A stretch of DNA of 6,361 nt, taken from the NCBI GenBank assembly GCA_016234525.1, contig JACRBK010000447.1, positions 1 to 6,361 on the forward strand, read 5' to 3'. The first letter of the stretch is position 1; every line of letters begins with the position of its first letter. The notes under the pieces are model-generated. The model was not told the origin of the DNA, did not search any database, and worked only from the letters and a program-made list of their open reading frames with translations. Positions 1 to 5,563 of this stretch are shown here, in pieces. Source of the DNA: Chloroflexota bacterium. Lineage in GTDB: Bacteria; Chloroflexota; Anaerolineae; Aggregatilineales; Aggregatilineaceae. The position numbers and the translations under genes are program-made.

Positions 1-440
1 AACCTATCATCAATCAAGATATGCGGATAGGAATGGTCATCCAAACGATTGCCAAGACGACGGCAACACTGCTCGCCTTTGTTATGGGTCACCCTATGCG
101 CCCGGGCGATGGCTTGGAATTAGCGCTCTCGATGGCCTTTGTCACATTATCATTTTCTGAACTGCTGCGAGCCTACACCTCTCGGTCTGAGCTGTATTCA
201 CTGTTTAAGATCGGCGTTTTTTCGAACAAATACATGCAATATGCCGTCTTTACATCGATTGCACTGCTTATGTTGGTCGTCTATCTGCCTTTCTTGCAGA
301 GCATTTTCGATACAACGGCCCTCGACATCACTCCCTGGCTCTACATGGCCTTGCTTATTCCCCTGCCAGCGATGTTGGATGAGCTTACTAAACTGTATTT
401 AAGGCGGCATCATCAGCGAGAATGGCAGGCACAAGGCTGA
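1..440 (+). CDS. C-terminal part of a P2A-type (SERCA-like) calcium-transporting ATPase, 5' end outside window
   Basis: The frame is open from base 3 and enters through PIINQDMRIG, the usual P2-type ATPase sequence just before membrane helix M7, so the ATG at base 21 is internal and the gene begins upstream of the window. Counting from that Met, four hydrophobic segments at about residues 5-23, 33-51, 71-91 and 104-122 match M7-M10 of the cation-ATPase C-terminal domain. The text YSLFKIGVFSNKY, then LDITPWLYMALLIPLP and DELTKLYLRR, can be aligned by eye with the SERCA tail (LDLTQWL, LDEILKF). The family pumps Ca2+ (some members Na+ or Mn2+) out of the cytoplasm using ATP. Glu47 (codon 159-161) falls on SERCA Glu908, a calcium ligand. 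The P, N and A domains and the M4-M6 ligands are not visible, so the ion is inferred. Confidence 0.9.
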   Translation, partial: PIINQDMRIGMVIQTIAKTTATLLAFVMGHPMRPGDGLELALSMAFVTLSFSELLRAYTSRSELYSLFKIGVFSNKYMQYAVFTSIALLMLVVYLPFLQSIFDTTALDITPWLYMALLIPLPAMLDELTKLYLRRHHQREWQAQG

Positions 441-461
441 AATGTCAATAGGTTAATACCG

Positions 462-496
462 CAGAACGCCGCCCATACGCGCGGCGTTCTGTTTTT
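462..496 (+). terminator. Rho-independent terminator after the P-type ATPase gene
   Basis: A perfect 11-bp GC-rich stem (arms 462-472 and 481-491, CAGAACGCCGC with its complement) encloses an 8-nt loop and is followed directly by TTTTT at 492-496. It starts 22 bases after the ATPase stop codon, so it ends that transcript and insulates the next gene. Confidence 0.93.
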
Positions 497-537
497 GATT
501 ATAGAAATGAATGATTGTAATTATCTTAATAATTCCA

Positions 538-560
538 TTTTCATGAGAATCTCATAAAAA
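538..560. promoter_or_regulatory. Quasi-palindrome upstream of the transglycosylase promoter, possible operator
   Basis: ATGAGA-A-TCTCAT (543-555) is a perfect 6-1-6 inverted repeat, flanked after one mismatched pair by TTTT (538-541) and AAAA (557-560). It lies just upstream of the proposed -35 box at 574, where activators and some repressors bind. No T tract follows a long GC-rich stem, so it is a poor terminator. The regulator is unknown; the site role is an inference. Confidence 0.3.
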
Positions 561-573
561 CTGACAGTACATC

Positions 574-603
574 TTGACTCAGACCCCTGAATTCTGGTAA
601 GCT
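574..603 (+). promoter_or_regulatory. Putative sigma70-type promoter for the lytic transglycosylase gene
   Basis: TTGACT (574-579, five of six consensus bases) is followed after 18 bp by TAAGCT (598-603), which has the conserved first, second and last bases and a TGG extended -10 at 595-597. Transcription would start near 610, giving a leader of about 37 nt. The -10 match is modest, so the call rests mainly on the -35 and the extended -10. Confidence 0.45.
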
Positions 604-646
604 AGTAGCATCGAAATAGAACACAAGTTCTAAGGTTAATGCCCGA

Positions 647-1456
647 ATGGCGCCGCCAAAACGCAAACAATATCCACCAAGTGATGCTCCTCAAAAACTT
701 CCACGTCGGGTTACAAACCGCTTTTTACGTCGAGCCTGGTTAGGGATTTCGGCTGCATTGTTGATCGCCTGCGGTGTGATCGGTTTTATCTCCACACTTG
801 GCGCGGCGCTGCTGCTTCATGCAACCGCCAGTTCTATCACCACGTATCAGGTACTCGATACGAACCGCCCAATCTATGCTGAAAGCCCGGTCGGATCCGC
901 CGCTGCGATTTCGCCTCTGTCAGCGGTATTCACGGCGGAAGTTCAATATTGGGGGCCATTGATCATGGCCTGGGGCGCGCAGTATCAGATCGATCCTAAC
1001 CTGATCGCCACCCTTATTCAGATCGAAAGCTGCGGCGATCCAACGGTATCTTCGCCGTCTGGTGCACAGGGATTATTTCAGGTTATGCCGTTTCACTTTG
1101 AGGACGGCGAGGATATGCTCGAAGTCCAGACTAATGCCCGGCGCGGGATGAACTACCTTTCCGGCGGCCTGGATCGCTCCGACGGTCACGCGGGTTTGGC
1201 GCTGGCGGGCTACAACGGCGGACATGGTGTGATCAATCGCGGCTGGGCTGCCTGGGCCGATGAAACACGCCGCTATTATTATTGGGGATCGCGGATTTAT
1301 TCTGAAGCAGTCTCCGGCATGGCTGCAAGTCCGACCCTGGAAGAATGGCTGTCGGCAGGCGGTAGTGTTCTGTGCGCTCGCGCTAACCAATCGCAGCAGC
1401 AGCTTGAGGCACAAAAACAACAACAGGCACAGTCTATCGCGTTGGCTGCTCAATAA
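647..1456 (+). CDS. Membrane-anchored lytic transglycosylase (SLT / lysozyme-like fold)
   Basis: This 269-residue protein should cleave the MurNAc-GlcNAc bond of peptidoglycan outside the membrane. A basic N-terminus (residues 1-31) precedes one hydrophobic helix (about 33-58), giving an N-in, C-out anchor or uncleaved signal. The SLT domain spans about 97-215: IQIESCGDP with catalytic Glu127 (codon 1025-1027), then GAQGLFQVMPFHF at 139-151, then AGYNGGHGVI at 187-196, all in the family order. The tail (about 248-264) is rich in Gln. Cys129 and Cys243 would both lie outside the cytoplasm and could form a disulfide. Start: the frame upstream is closed by TAG at 617-619 and offers no other usual start codon; the ribosome site is weak (AAGG at 632-635, 11 nt away). 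It has its own promoter and runs convergently into fabF, 46 bp away. The membrane anchor is the reason to expect a housekeeping wall enzyme rather than a phage endolysin. Confidence 0.87.
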   Translation: MAPPKRKQYPPSDAPQKLPRRVTNRFLRRAWLGISAALLIACGVIGFISTLGAALLLHATASSITTYQVLDTNRPIYAESPVGSAAAISPLSAVFTAEVQYWGPLIMAWGAQYQIDPNLIATLIQIESCGDPTVSSPSGAQGLFQVMPFHFEDGEDMLEVQTNARRGMNYLSGGLDRSDGHAGLALAGYNGGHGVINRGWAAWADETRRYYYWGSRIYSEAVSGMAASPTLEEWLSAGGSVLCARANQSQQQLEAQKQQQAQSIALAAQ

Positions 1457-1502
1457 GCGCCTTAGTAGACTGGCCTGCTGTCACTGTTAACCCAGTGTAA
1501 AT

Positions 1503-2759
1503 TTATACTCTACCGAATACGGCGCAGGCGTTCTGCCCGCCCAGGCCGAAACTGTTCGACATGGCGTATTGCAGTTTGGCATCCCGCGCGACATTTGGCA
1601 CGTAATCCAGATCACATTCAGGATCCGGCGTTTCATAGTTGATCGTCGGGTGTAGAACCTGATCGTACAGCGACATGATCGTGGCAATACCTTCCACCGC
1701 ACCGGCTCCACCCAGGAGATGACCGATCATACTCTTGGTCGAATTGGCAGCGAGCTTATAGGCGTGATCCTTGAACAGGTCCTTGATAGCCCGTGTCTCA
1801 ACTGAGTCGTTGGCCGGAGTGGATGAGCCATGTGTGTTAACATAATTGATCTGGGTTACATCAAGATGTGCATCTTCGATTGCCCATTTCATCGCGTTCC
1901 GAGCGCCCATCCCCGTTGGTTCGGGGGCCGCGACATGGAAAGCATCCGACGATGACGCCATACCGATTACTTCGGCGTATATGCGTGCCCCACGTGCTAC
2001 AGCACGGTCCATTTTCTCAAGGATCAATGCGCCGGAACCTTCGCCAAAGACAAACCCGTTGCGATTTTTATCGAACGGACGGCTCGCTTTAGTGGGGTTG
2101 TCGTTATATCCGGTGGCAAGTCCCTTCATCGAAATGAACCCGGCGATGCCGTAATCATAAATCATCGCCTCAACTCCGCCCGCGATCACGACATCAGCTT
2201 TGCCGTAGCGGATCAGGTTCATCGCATCGCCAATGGTGTGTGTTCCAGTGGCACAGGCCGTCGAAAGACAGACGAGCGGCCCAATCGCCCCCGTAACGCG
2301 GCTGACATGATGCGCAGGAATATTGGGAATTGCCTCGATCAACGAGAACGGCCCTGGACGCCGCCCATGTGTACGGAAATTAAAGGAAGCCTGTTGAGCC
2401 AGGTCGTGCGCGCCAAGCGATGAACCAAAATCAACGCCGACACGCTCCCTAATCTCATGAATATCCTCCAGCGTCATACCCGAATCTTTTAGTGCATCCA
2501 ACGCAGCAGTCACCGCAAACTGAGCCGGACGCCCCATACGGCGCGCCTCTTTCGATTCAATATATTCGGTTGGATCGAAGTCGATTACTTCGGCTGCGAT
2601 CTGGACTTCTAATTGAGAAGGATCAAAACTTTGTATCCGCCGGACACCGGATTCACCAGCTTTTAGCTTTTCCCATAACCCTGGGAACCGTCCCAGAGGG
2701 GTAATCGCCCCCAAACCAGTAACTGCCACGCGCGGGAAACCATTTCGTGTGAGTTCCAT
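1503..2759 (-). CDS. fabF: Beta-ketoacyl-ACP synthase II (FabF-like)
   Basis: FabF condenses malonyl-ACP with a growing acyl-ACP in type II fatty acid synthesis in the cytosol. The 418-residue product (E. coli FabF is about 413) has the thiolase-fold triad: Cys169 in CLSTACATG, His310 in NTHGSSTP and His347 in KSMIGHLLGGAGA with Lys342. The C-terminal gate loop reads FGLGGQN, with Leu406 where E. coli FabF has Phe400 (FGFGGTN). Start: an in-frame ATG at 2795 would add 12 residues and overlap plsX; the ATG at 2759 is preferred because GAGGA (2769-2773 on this strand) sits 9 nt upstream and translation then enters at once into the conserved RVAVTGLGAITPLG. The gene follows plsX by 13 bp, and its ribosome site overlaps the plsX stop, so the two are probably co-transcribed and translationally coupled. 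FabB-type or secondary-metabolism synthases are less likely given length and context. Confidence 0.92.
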   Translation of the reverse strand: MELTRNGFPRVAVTGLGAITPLGRFPGLWEKLKAGESGVRRIQSFDPSQLEVQIAAEVIDFDPTEYIESKEARRMGRPAQFAVTAALDALKDSGMTLEDIHEIRERVGVDFGSSLGAHDLAQQASFNFRTHGRRPGPFSLIEAIPNIPAHHVSRVTGAIGPLVCLSTACATGTHTIGDAMNLIRYGKADVVIAGGVEAMIYDYGIAGFISMKGLATGYNDNPTKASRPFDKNRNGFVFGEGSGALILEKMDRAVARGARIYAEVIGMASSSDAFHVAAPEPTGMGARNAMKWAIEDAHLDVTQINYVNTHGSSTPANDSVETRAIKDLFKDHAYKLAANSTKSMIGHLLGGAGAVEGIATIMSLYDQVLHPTINYETPDPECDLDYVPNVARDAKLQYAMSNSFGLGGQNACAVFGRV

Positions 2760-2765
2760 ACTCTT

Positions 2766-2775
2766 CTTTCCTCTA
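2766..2775 (-). promoter_or_regulatory. fabF ribosome binding site overlapping the plsX stop codon
   Basis: On the minus strand the bases read TAGAGGAAAG: the plsX TAG stop (2773-2775) shares its last base with the GAGGA purine run, which is 9 nt from the fabF ATG at 2759. This supports the shorter fabF start and coupling of translation between the two genes. Confidence 0.6.
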
Positions 2776-3804
2776 TCCTTGCTCCCCAAAACCATCTGCT
2801 ACAGCAGCCTGCGCATTTGTACTCAAACCCTGCCGAATGGCCGGAACAATTCGACCATTGACAGCATTTCGGGCCTGTCGGATCGCATTCTTGACAGCGA
2901 TACCATTTGAACGCCCGTGACCAATTATAACCACACCGTCTACACCGAGCAGCGGCGCACCTCCGATCTCGAAGGGGTCTACCTGACGATATACACGCCG
3001 GAAAGCGGGTTTCGCCAGCAGACCAGCGAGCTTTGATCGTGAATCAGCCATTAACTCCTGGCGAATTAGCCCGAACAAAGCTGAGCCAAAGGCTTCCATC
3101 GTCTTAAGCATCACATTGCCCGAAAAACCATCCATCACGGCAACATCTACACCGCCCTTGAGAACTTCTTTAGGCTCGACGTTCCCAATGAAATTAACCC
3201 CGCCTGTCAATAGGAGTTCCGCTGTTTCTTGGACGAGCGCTGATCCTTTGCCCGCTTCTTCACCGTTTGAAAGCAGTCCAACGCGCGGCTTATTGTTTTT
3301 AAGCGCATGTTCTGCGTAAAGACTGCCCATCAAAGCAAACTGCGCCATCCATTCGGGCTTACAATCTGCATTTGCGCCAATATCTAATAGAATCATCGAA
3401 CGTTCTTGAAGACGCAAAATAGCGGACAGCGCCGGACGATAAACACCTGATATACGACGCAAAACATGCAAAGTTGCAATAGCCAACGCTGCTCCCGTGT
3501 TGCCCATCGTCACAAATGCATCCGCTCCGCCTTCTTTTACCAGACGCATTCCAACATGCATCGAAGAATCCGGTTTGCCACGACCTACTGTGCCGGGTTT
3601 ATCGGTCATCGCAACCGCCTGCGATGCATGAACCACCTCTATCGACAGCCCATCCGTCTTATGTTTCACCAGTTCGGCTTTGATTCTTGCTTCATCTCCC
3701 ACCAAAATAATAGTTTCTTTGTATTCGCGGGCGGCCAACACCGCCCCCTCTACATCAGGTGCGGGATGTTCGTCGCTGCCCATTGCATCCAAAACGATTT
3801 TCAT
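2773..3804 (-). CDS. plsX: Phosphate acyltransferase PlsX (acyl-ACP:phosphate acyltransferase)
   Basis: PlsX converts acyl-ACP and phosphate to acyl-phosphate, the donor used by PlsY to start phospholipid synthesis; it is a peripheral enzyme at the inner face of the membrane. The 343-residue product is of normal family length and has the expected motifs in order: DAMGSDEHP at 6-14, MGNTGAALA at 100-108, DIGANADCKPEWM at 141-153, RVGLLSNGEEAGKGS at 174-188, DGFSGNVMLK at 225-234, and GGAPLLGVDGVVIIGHG at 281-297. The common family form of the first motif is DAMGGD; here the second Gly is Ser. Start: ATG at 3804 is preceded by AGGG (3814-3817) 9 nt away, and an in-frame TAA at 3820-3822 excludes anything longer. 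It heads a two-gene operon with fabF, driven by the promoter at 3855-3883. No acpP, fabD, fabH or fabG follows it in the window. Confidence 0.95.
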   Translation of the reverse strand: MKIVLDAMGSDEHPAPDVEGAVLAAREYKETIILVGDEARIKAELVKHKTDGLSIEVVHASQAVAMTDKPGTVGRGKPDSSMHVGMRLVKEGGADAFVTMGNTGAALAIATLHVLRRISGVYRPALSAILRLQERSMILLDIGANADCKPEWMAQFALMGSLYAEHALKNNKPRVGLLSNGEEAGKGSALVQETAELLLTGGVNFIGNVEPKEVLKGGVDVAVMDGFSGNVMLKTMEAFGSALFGLIRQELMADSRSKLAGLLAKPAFRRVYRQVDPFEIGGAPLLGVDGVVIIGHGRSNGIAVKNAIRQARNAVNGRIVPAIRQGLSTNAQAAVADGFGEQG

Positions 3805-3854
3805 GCTATTTTACCCTGTTTAATCAAGCTTAACGTTCATGATCCCGGCTACAG

Positions 3855-3883
3855 ATTTTACGCGGCAGAAGCCAGTCTGCCAA
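3855..3883 (-). promoter_or_regulatory. Promoter for the plsX-fabF operon
   Basis: On the minus strand TTGGCA (3878-3883) and TAAAAT (3855-3860) each match five of six consensus bases and are separated by exactly 17 bp. Transcription would start near 3848, giving a leader of about 44 nt before the plsX ATG at 3804. It lies back to back with the tRNA promoter, whose -35 box begins only 3 bp away. Confidence 0.72.
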
Positions 3884-3886
3884 CCA

Positions 3887-3914
3887 TTGACATTCCGCCT
3901 CTGGCGTGTATAAT
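3887..3914 (+). promoter_or_regulatory. Consensus promoter for the tRNA-Leu gene
   Basis: TTGACA (3887-3892) and TATAAT (3909-3914) are both perfect consensus hexamers, 16 bp apart. The expected start near 3921 leaves a leader of about 9 nt before the mature tRNA 5' end at 3930. A promoter this strong directly ahead of a stable-RNA gene is expected, and the tRNA supports it. Confidence 0.88.
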
Positions 3915-3929
3915 TTTCTCATAAATATC

Positions 3930-4010
3930 GCCCTGGTGGTGGAATGGTATACACGGCAGGTTGAGGGCCTGTGCCCTTAGGGCGTGGAGGTTCGAGTCCT
4001 CTCCAGGGCA
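3930..4010 (+). tRNA. tRNA-Leu (anticodon GAG)
   Basis: The 81-nt sequence folds into a class II cloverleaf. The acceptor arms 3930-3936 (GCCCTGG) and 4003-4009 (CCAGGGC) pair fully, with discriminator A4010. The D stem is 3939-3941 with 3952-3954, and its loop contains GG. The anticodon stem is 3956-3960 with 3968-3972 (one G-T pair), and the loop TTGAGGG gives anticodon GAG at 3963-3965, reading CUC and CUU. A long variable arm forms from GCCC/GGGC (3973-3976 and 3980-3983) around a TTA loop, as in tRNA-Leu. The T stem is 3986-3990 with 3998-4002, and the T loop is TTCGAGT. The 3' CCA is not encoded (TGT follows), so it must be added by a nucleotidyltransferase. Confidence 0.97.
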
Positions 4011-4014
4011 TGTA

Positions 4015-4053
4015 AAAAAACAGCGGATATTTCCCCCTCCGCTGTTTTTTCTT
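4015..4053 (+). terminator. Terminator after tRNA-Leu, symmetric A/T-flanked hairpin
   Basis: A GC-rich 7-bp stem (CAGCGGA at 4021-4027 with TCCGCTG at 4038-4044) is extended by A6 (4015-4020) against T6 (4045-4050), giving 13 bp around a 10-nt loop, and continues into CTTT. The T run follows the stem on the + strand. The A run before it would act as a T tract on the - strand, so it could work both ways, though no minus-strand gene feeds it here. Confidence 0.9.
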
Positions 4054-4069
4054 TATACTCCTCATCGAG

Positions 4070-4098
4070 TTGCACTAACATTCAATTCGACGTAAACT
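4070..4098 (+). promoter_or_regulatory. Weak candidate promoter for the SH3b-repeat gene
   Basis: TTGCAC (4070-4075) and TAAACT (4093-4098) are 17 bp apart. Three and four of six consensus bases match, so this is only the best sigma70-like pair I can find between the tRNA terminator and the gene. The heptamer GTAAACT occurs at 4092-4098 and again at 4106-4112, 14 bp apart, which might mark a regulator site instead. Confidence 0.28.
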
Positions 4099-4160
4099 GC
4101 ACACTGTAAACTATCTGTCATCTCTCGCTGACCATTCCCCAGCGTTACAGGAGGGCCGTT

Positions 4161-5477
4161 ATGCAGCGTCTTTTTGTCAGAACTCTTTGTCTGGTATTAA
4201 TCGCATTCGTTTTGTTTTCGCTTAACCCTGTCAGCCCGGTAGACGCGCAAACCGGACCCTATCTCATTGCGAATGGGGCCGTAAATGTGCACGCAGGGCC
4301 TGGTTTCGGTTTCTGGATACTTAGCACGCTCTATAATACCGAGGCAGTCCCGATTCTTGGCGTCAGTCCCGATGGGCTGTGGTGGTATATCAGCGCTCGT
4401 TCTGGCGAAGGATGGGTTTCCAAAATGCCTGTCACAGCGTACAACACGAGCACTGTCGCTGTTCGTGACCCTGGCATTATTGGTACGGTCACGTCTGGCG
4501 CGCTTAATGTGCGTTTTGGGGCGGGCATCAACGCGGCGTCTTTGGGGCAGCTTGGACAAGGACAACAAGTTTATGTCCTATCACAAAATGCTGATGGGAG
4601 TTGGCTTGAAATTCGTTGGGCCTACGGAACCGGCTGGGTATCCGCTGGTATGTTGGCAACGACGGGTCAGGCTGCCATCTCAGACGACGGCTCAGCCGCG
4701 ATTCCGTTGTCCGCTGATACGCCTTATGTAGTGGTGCTGGCAACCTATCTTAATGTCCGCTCCGGGCCTGGGCCAAATTATTCTGTTCTTGGTGCGGTGC
4801 TCGGCGGTATTTCTCTGCCCATTGTCGGGCGTTCTGCGGACAGCAGTTGGTATCAGGTTGAGACCATCTATGGTACCGGCTGGGTGTACGCTGGCTACGT
4901 GGCAACTCGTAACGAATATGGAGCCAGCCCGGTGACAACGTCCAGTGCAGCAGATGCGCCGGTTACCGGACCGATCGGGGTCGTTAACGCTGGTTCGCTG
5001 AATATCCGTTCCGGCCCTGGCGCGCAGTATAGCAGTCTAGGTGCACTAGCGGGCGGAACTGAAACTCAGATCGTGGGCCGCACACTGGATTGGACGTGGT
5101 GGCTGCTTGATACCCCGGTAGGAACGGGTTGGGCGAATGCGATGTATATTATCCCTCGGGGTGATATCTCAAATGTGCCGCATGTTGCACCAGGAACCAC
5201 TGTTGAAGCCAGTCCGGGTCAGGCCGAAGCCGAGGCGCCTGTACCGACGGTTACGGGTCCAATGGCGTTTGTTTCCACTGGTGCGATCAACATCCGTTCC
5301 GGCCCGAATAGTTCATTCACTTCGCTGGGAAGTGTTTCCGGTGGAACACGAATGGCGATTGTCGGTCAAAGTGCCGATCGCGGCTGGTGGTTGGTCGAAA
5401 GCCCGTTTGGGCGCGGTTGGGTATCCAAATTGTATGTGCTGGTTGAAGGCAATACCAGCGGCGTACCTGTGCAATAA
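4161..5477 (+). CDS. Secreted protein of five tandem SH3b (bacterial SH3) repeats
   Basis: The 438-residue product has a classic signal peptide: basic MQRLFVR, a hydrophobic core at about 9-21, and a likely signal peptidase I site after VDA (residue 29). The rest is five SH3b units at about 33-94, 107-166, 188-249, 270-333 and 366-428. Each carries a form of NVRSGPG, a LG..GG..-IVG strand, a Trp after an Asp- or Gly-rich turn, and GTGWV before the end. SH3b domains usually bind peptidoglycan peptides or other surface polymers, often beside a hydrolase domain. Here no catalytic domain, membrane anchor or sorting signal is visible, so a binding or scaffold role is inferred. Linkers are rich in Ala, Pro, Ser, Thr and Glu, the longest (334-365) before the last unit. 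The start is firm: AGGAGG (4149-4154) lies 6 nt from the ATG. The gene stands alone between the tRNA terminator and the hairpin at 5499. Confidence 0.9.
   Translation: MQRLFVRTLCLVLIAFVLFSLNPVSPVDAQTGPYLIANGAVNVHAGPGFGFWILSTLYNTEAVPILGVSPDGLWWYISARSGEGWVSKMPVTAYNTSTVAVRDPGIIGTVTSGALNVRFGAGINAASLGQLGQGQQVYVLSQNADGSWLEIRWAYGTGWVSAGMLATTGQAAISDDGSAAIPLSADTPYVVVLATYLNVRSGPGPNYSVLGAVLGGISLPIVGRSADSSWYQVETIYGTGWVYAGYVATRNEYGASPVTTSSAADAPVTGPIGVVNAGSLNIRSGPGAQYSSLGALAGGTETQIVGRTLDWTWWLLDTPVGTGWANAMYIIPRGDISNVPHVAPGTTVEASPGQAEAEAPVPTVTGPMAFVSTGAINIRSGPNSSFTSLGSVSGGTRMAIVGQSADRGWWLVESPFGRGWVSKLYVLVEGNTSGVPVQ
4257..5444 (+). repeat. Five in-frame SH3b-coding repeats
   Basis: The repeat is mainly at protein level. 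The residue in the Arg position of NVRSGPG falls at residues 44 (His), 118, 200, 283 and 379, giving spacings of 74, 82, 83 and 96 codons. Units 3-5 keep RSGP exactly; unit 1 has HAGPG and unit 2 RFGAG. At DNA level units 4 and 5 share the 14-mer ATCCGTTCCGGCCC at 5004-5017 and 5292-5305, exactly 288 bases apart and in register. Elsewhere synonymous differences are many, so the duplications are not recent. Confidence 0.85.
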
Positions 5478-5498
5478 ACTATCTCTTTGACGGCAGCA

Positions 5499-5542
5499 TA
5501 AAATGAACCTCTTCCGTTTGAGTCCAGAAGAGGTTCATTTTA
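5499..5542. terminator. Bidirectional terminator between convergent genes
   Basis: A perfect 16-bp stem (5499-5514 with 5527-5542; core AATGAACCTCTTC and its complement) encloses a 12-nt loop. It has a short A run at the left base and TTTT at the right, so each strand reads hairpin then U-rich. It lies 21 bp after the SH3b gene stop and 21 bp from the stop of the minus-strand gene, serving both. Confidence 0.82.
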
Positions 5543-5563
5543 GTTATGTTACACGTCATTTGA

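Noticed and set aside
538..560. Fur or PerR box
   Set aside because: The core ATGAGA-A-TCTCAT only loosely resembles the usual 7-1-7 Fur or PerR consensus, and the neighbouring genes are not iron or peroxide genes, so no regulator is named.
639..641. Alternative ATG at 639 for the transglycosylase
   Set aside because: It is in another frame and does not lead into the SLT protein.
1073..1453. 126-codon minus-strand open frame within the transglycosylase gene
   Set aside because: It is antisense to the SLT catalytic motifs, Cys/Arg/Leu-rich, and has no recognisable domain; it is a shadow of the real gene.
2760..2795. Longer fabF start at the in-frame ATG at 2795
   Set aside because: It would overlap the end of plsX by 23 bases and add 12 residues (MVLGSKDRGKKS) before the conserved N-terminus. 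The ATG at 2759 has a good purine-rich ribosome site at proper distance.
3466..3924. 152-codon plus-strand open frame antisense to plsX
   Set aside because: It lies opposite a clear plsX gene, runs across both divergent promoters, has a composition unlike a protein (many His, Cys and Arg) and shows no family motif.
3930..4055. tRNA gene as a phage or element attachment site
   Set aside because: No second copy of the tRNA 3' end and no integrase, transposase or phage gene appears in the window; the tRNA runs straight into its own terminator.
4257..5444. CRISPR or other noncoding repeat array
   Set aside because: The repeats are coding, in frame, diverged at DNA level and spaced by 220-290 bases, as tandem protein domains are.
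4197..5490. Several open frames of 60-148 codons on both strands across the SH3b gene
   Set aside because: They are other-frame shadows of a repetitive coding sequence; none has a signal, motif or ribosome site, while the main frame has all three.
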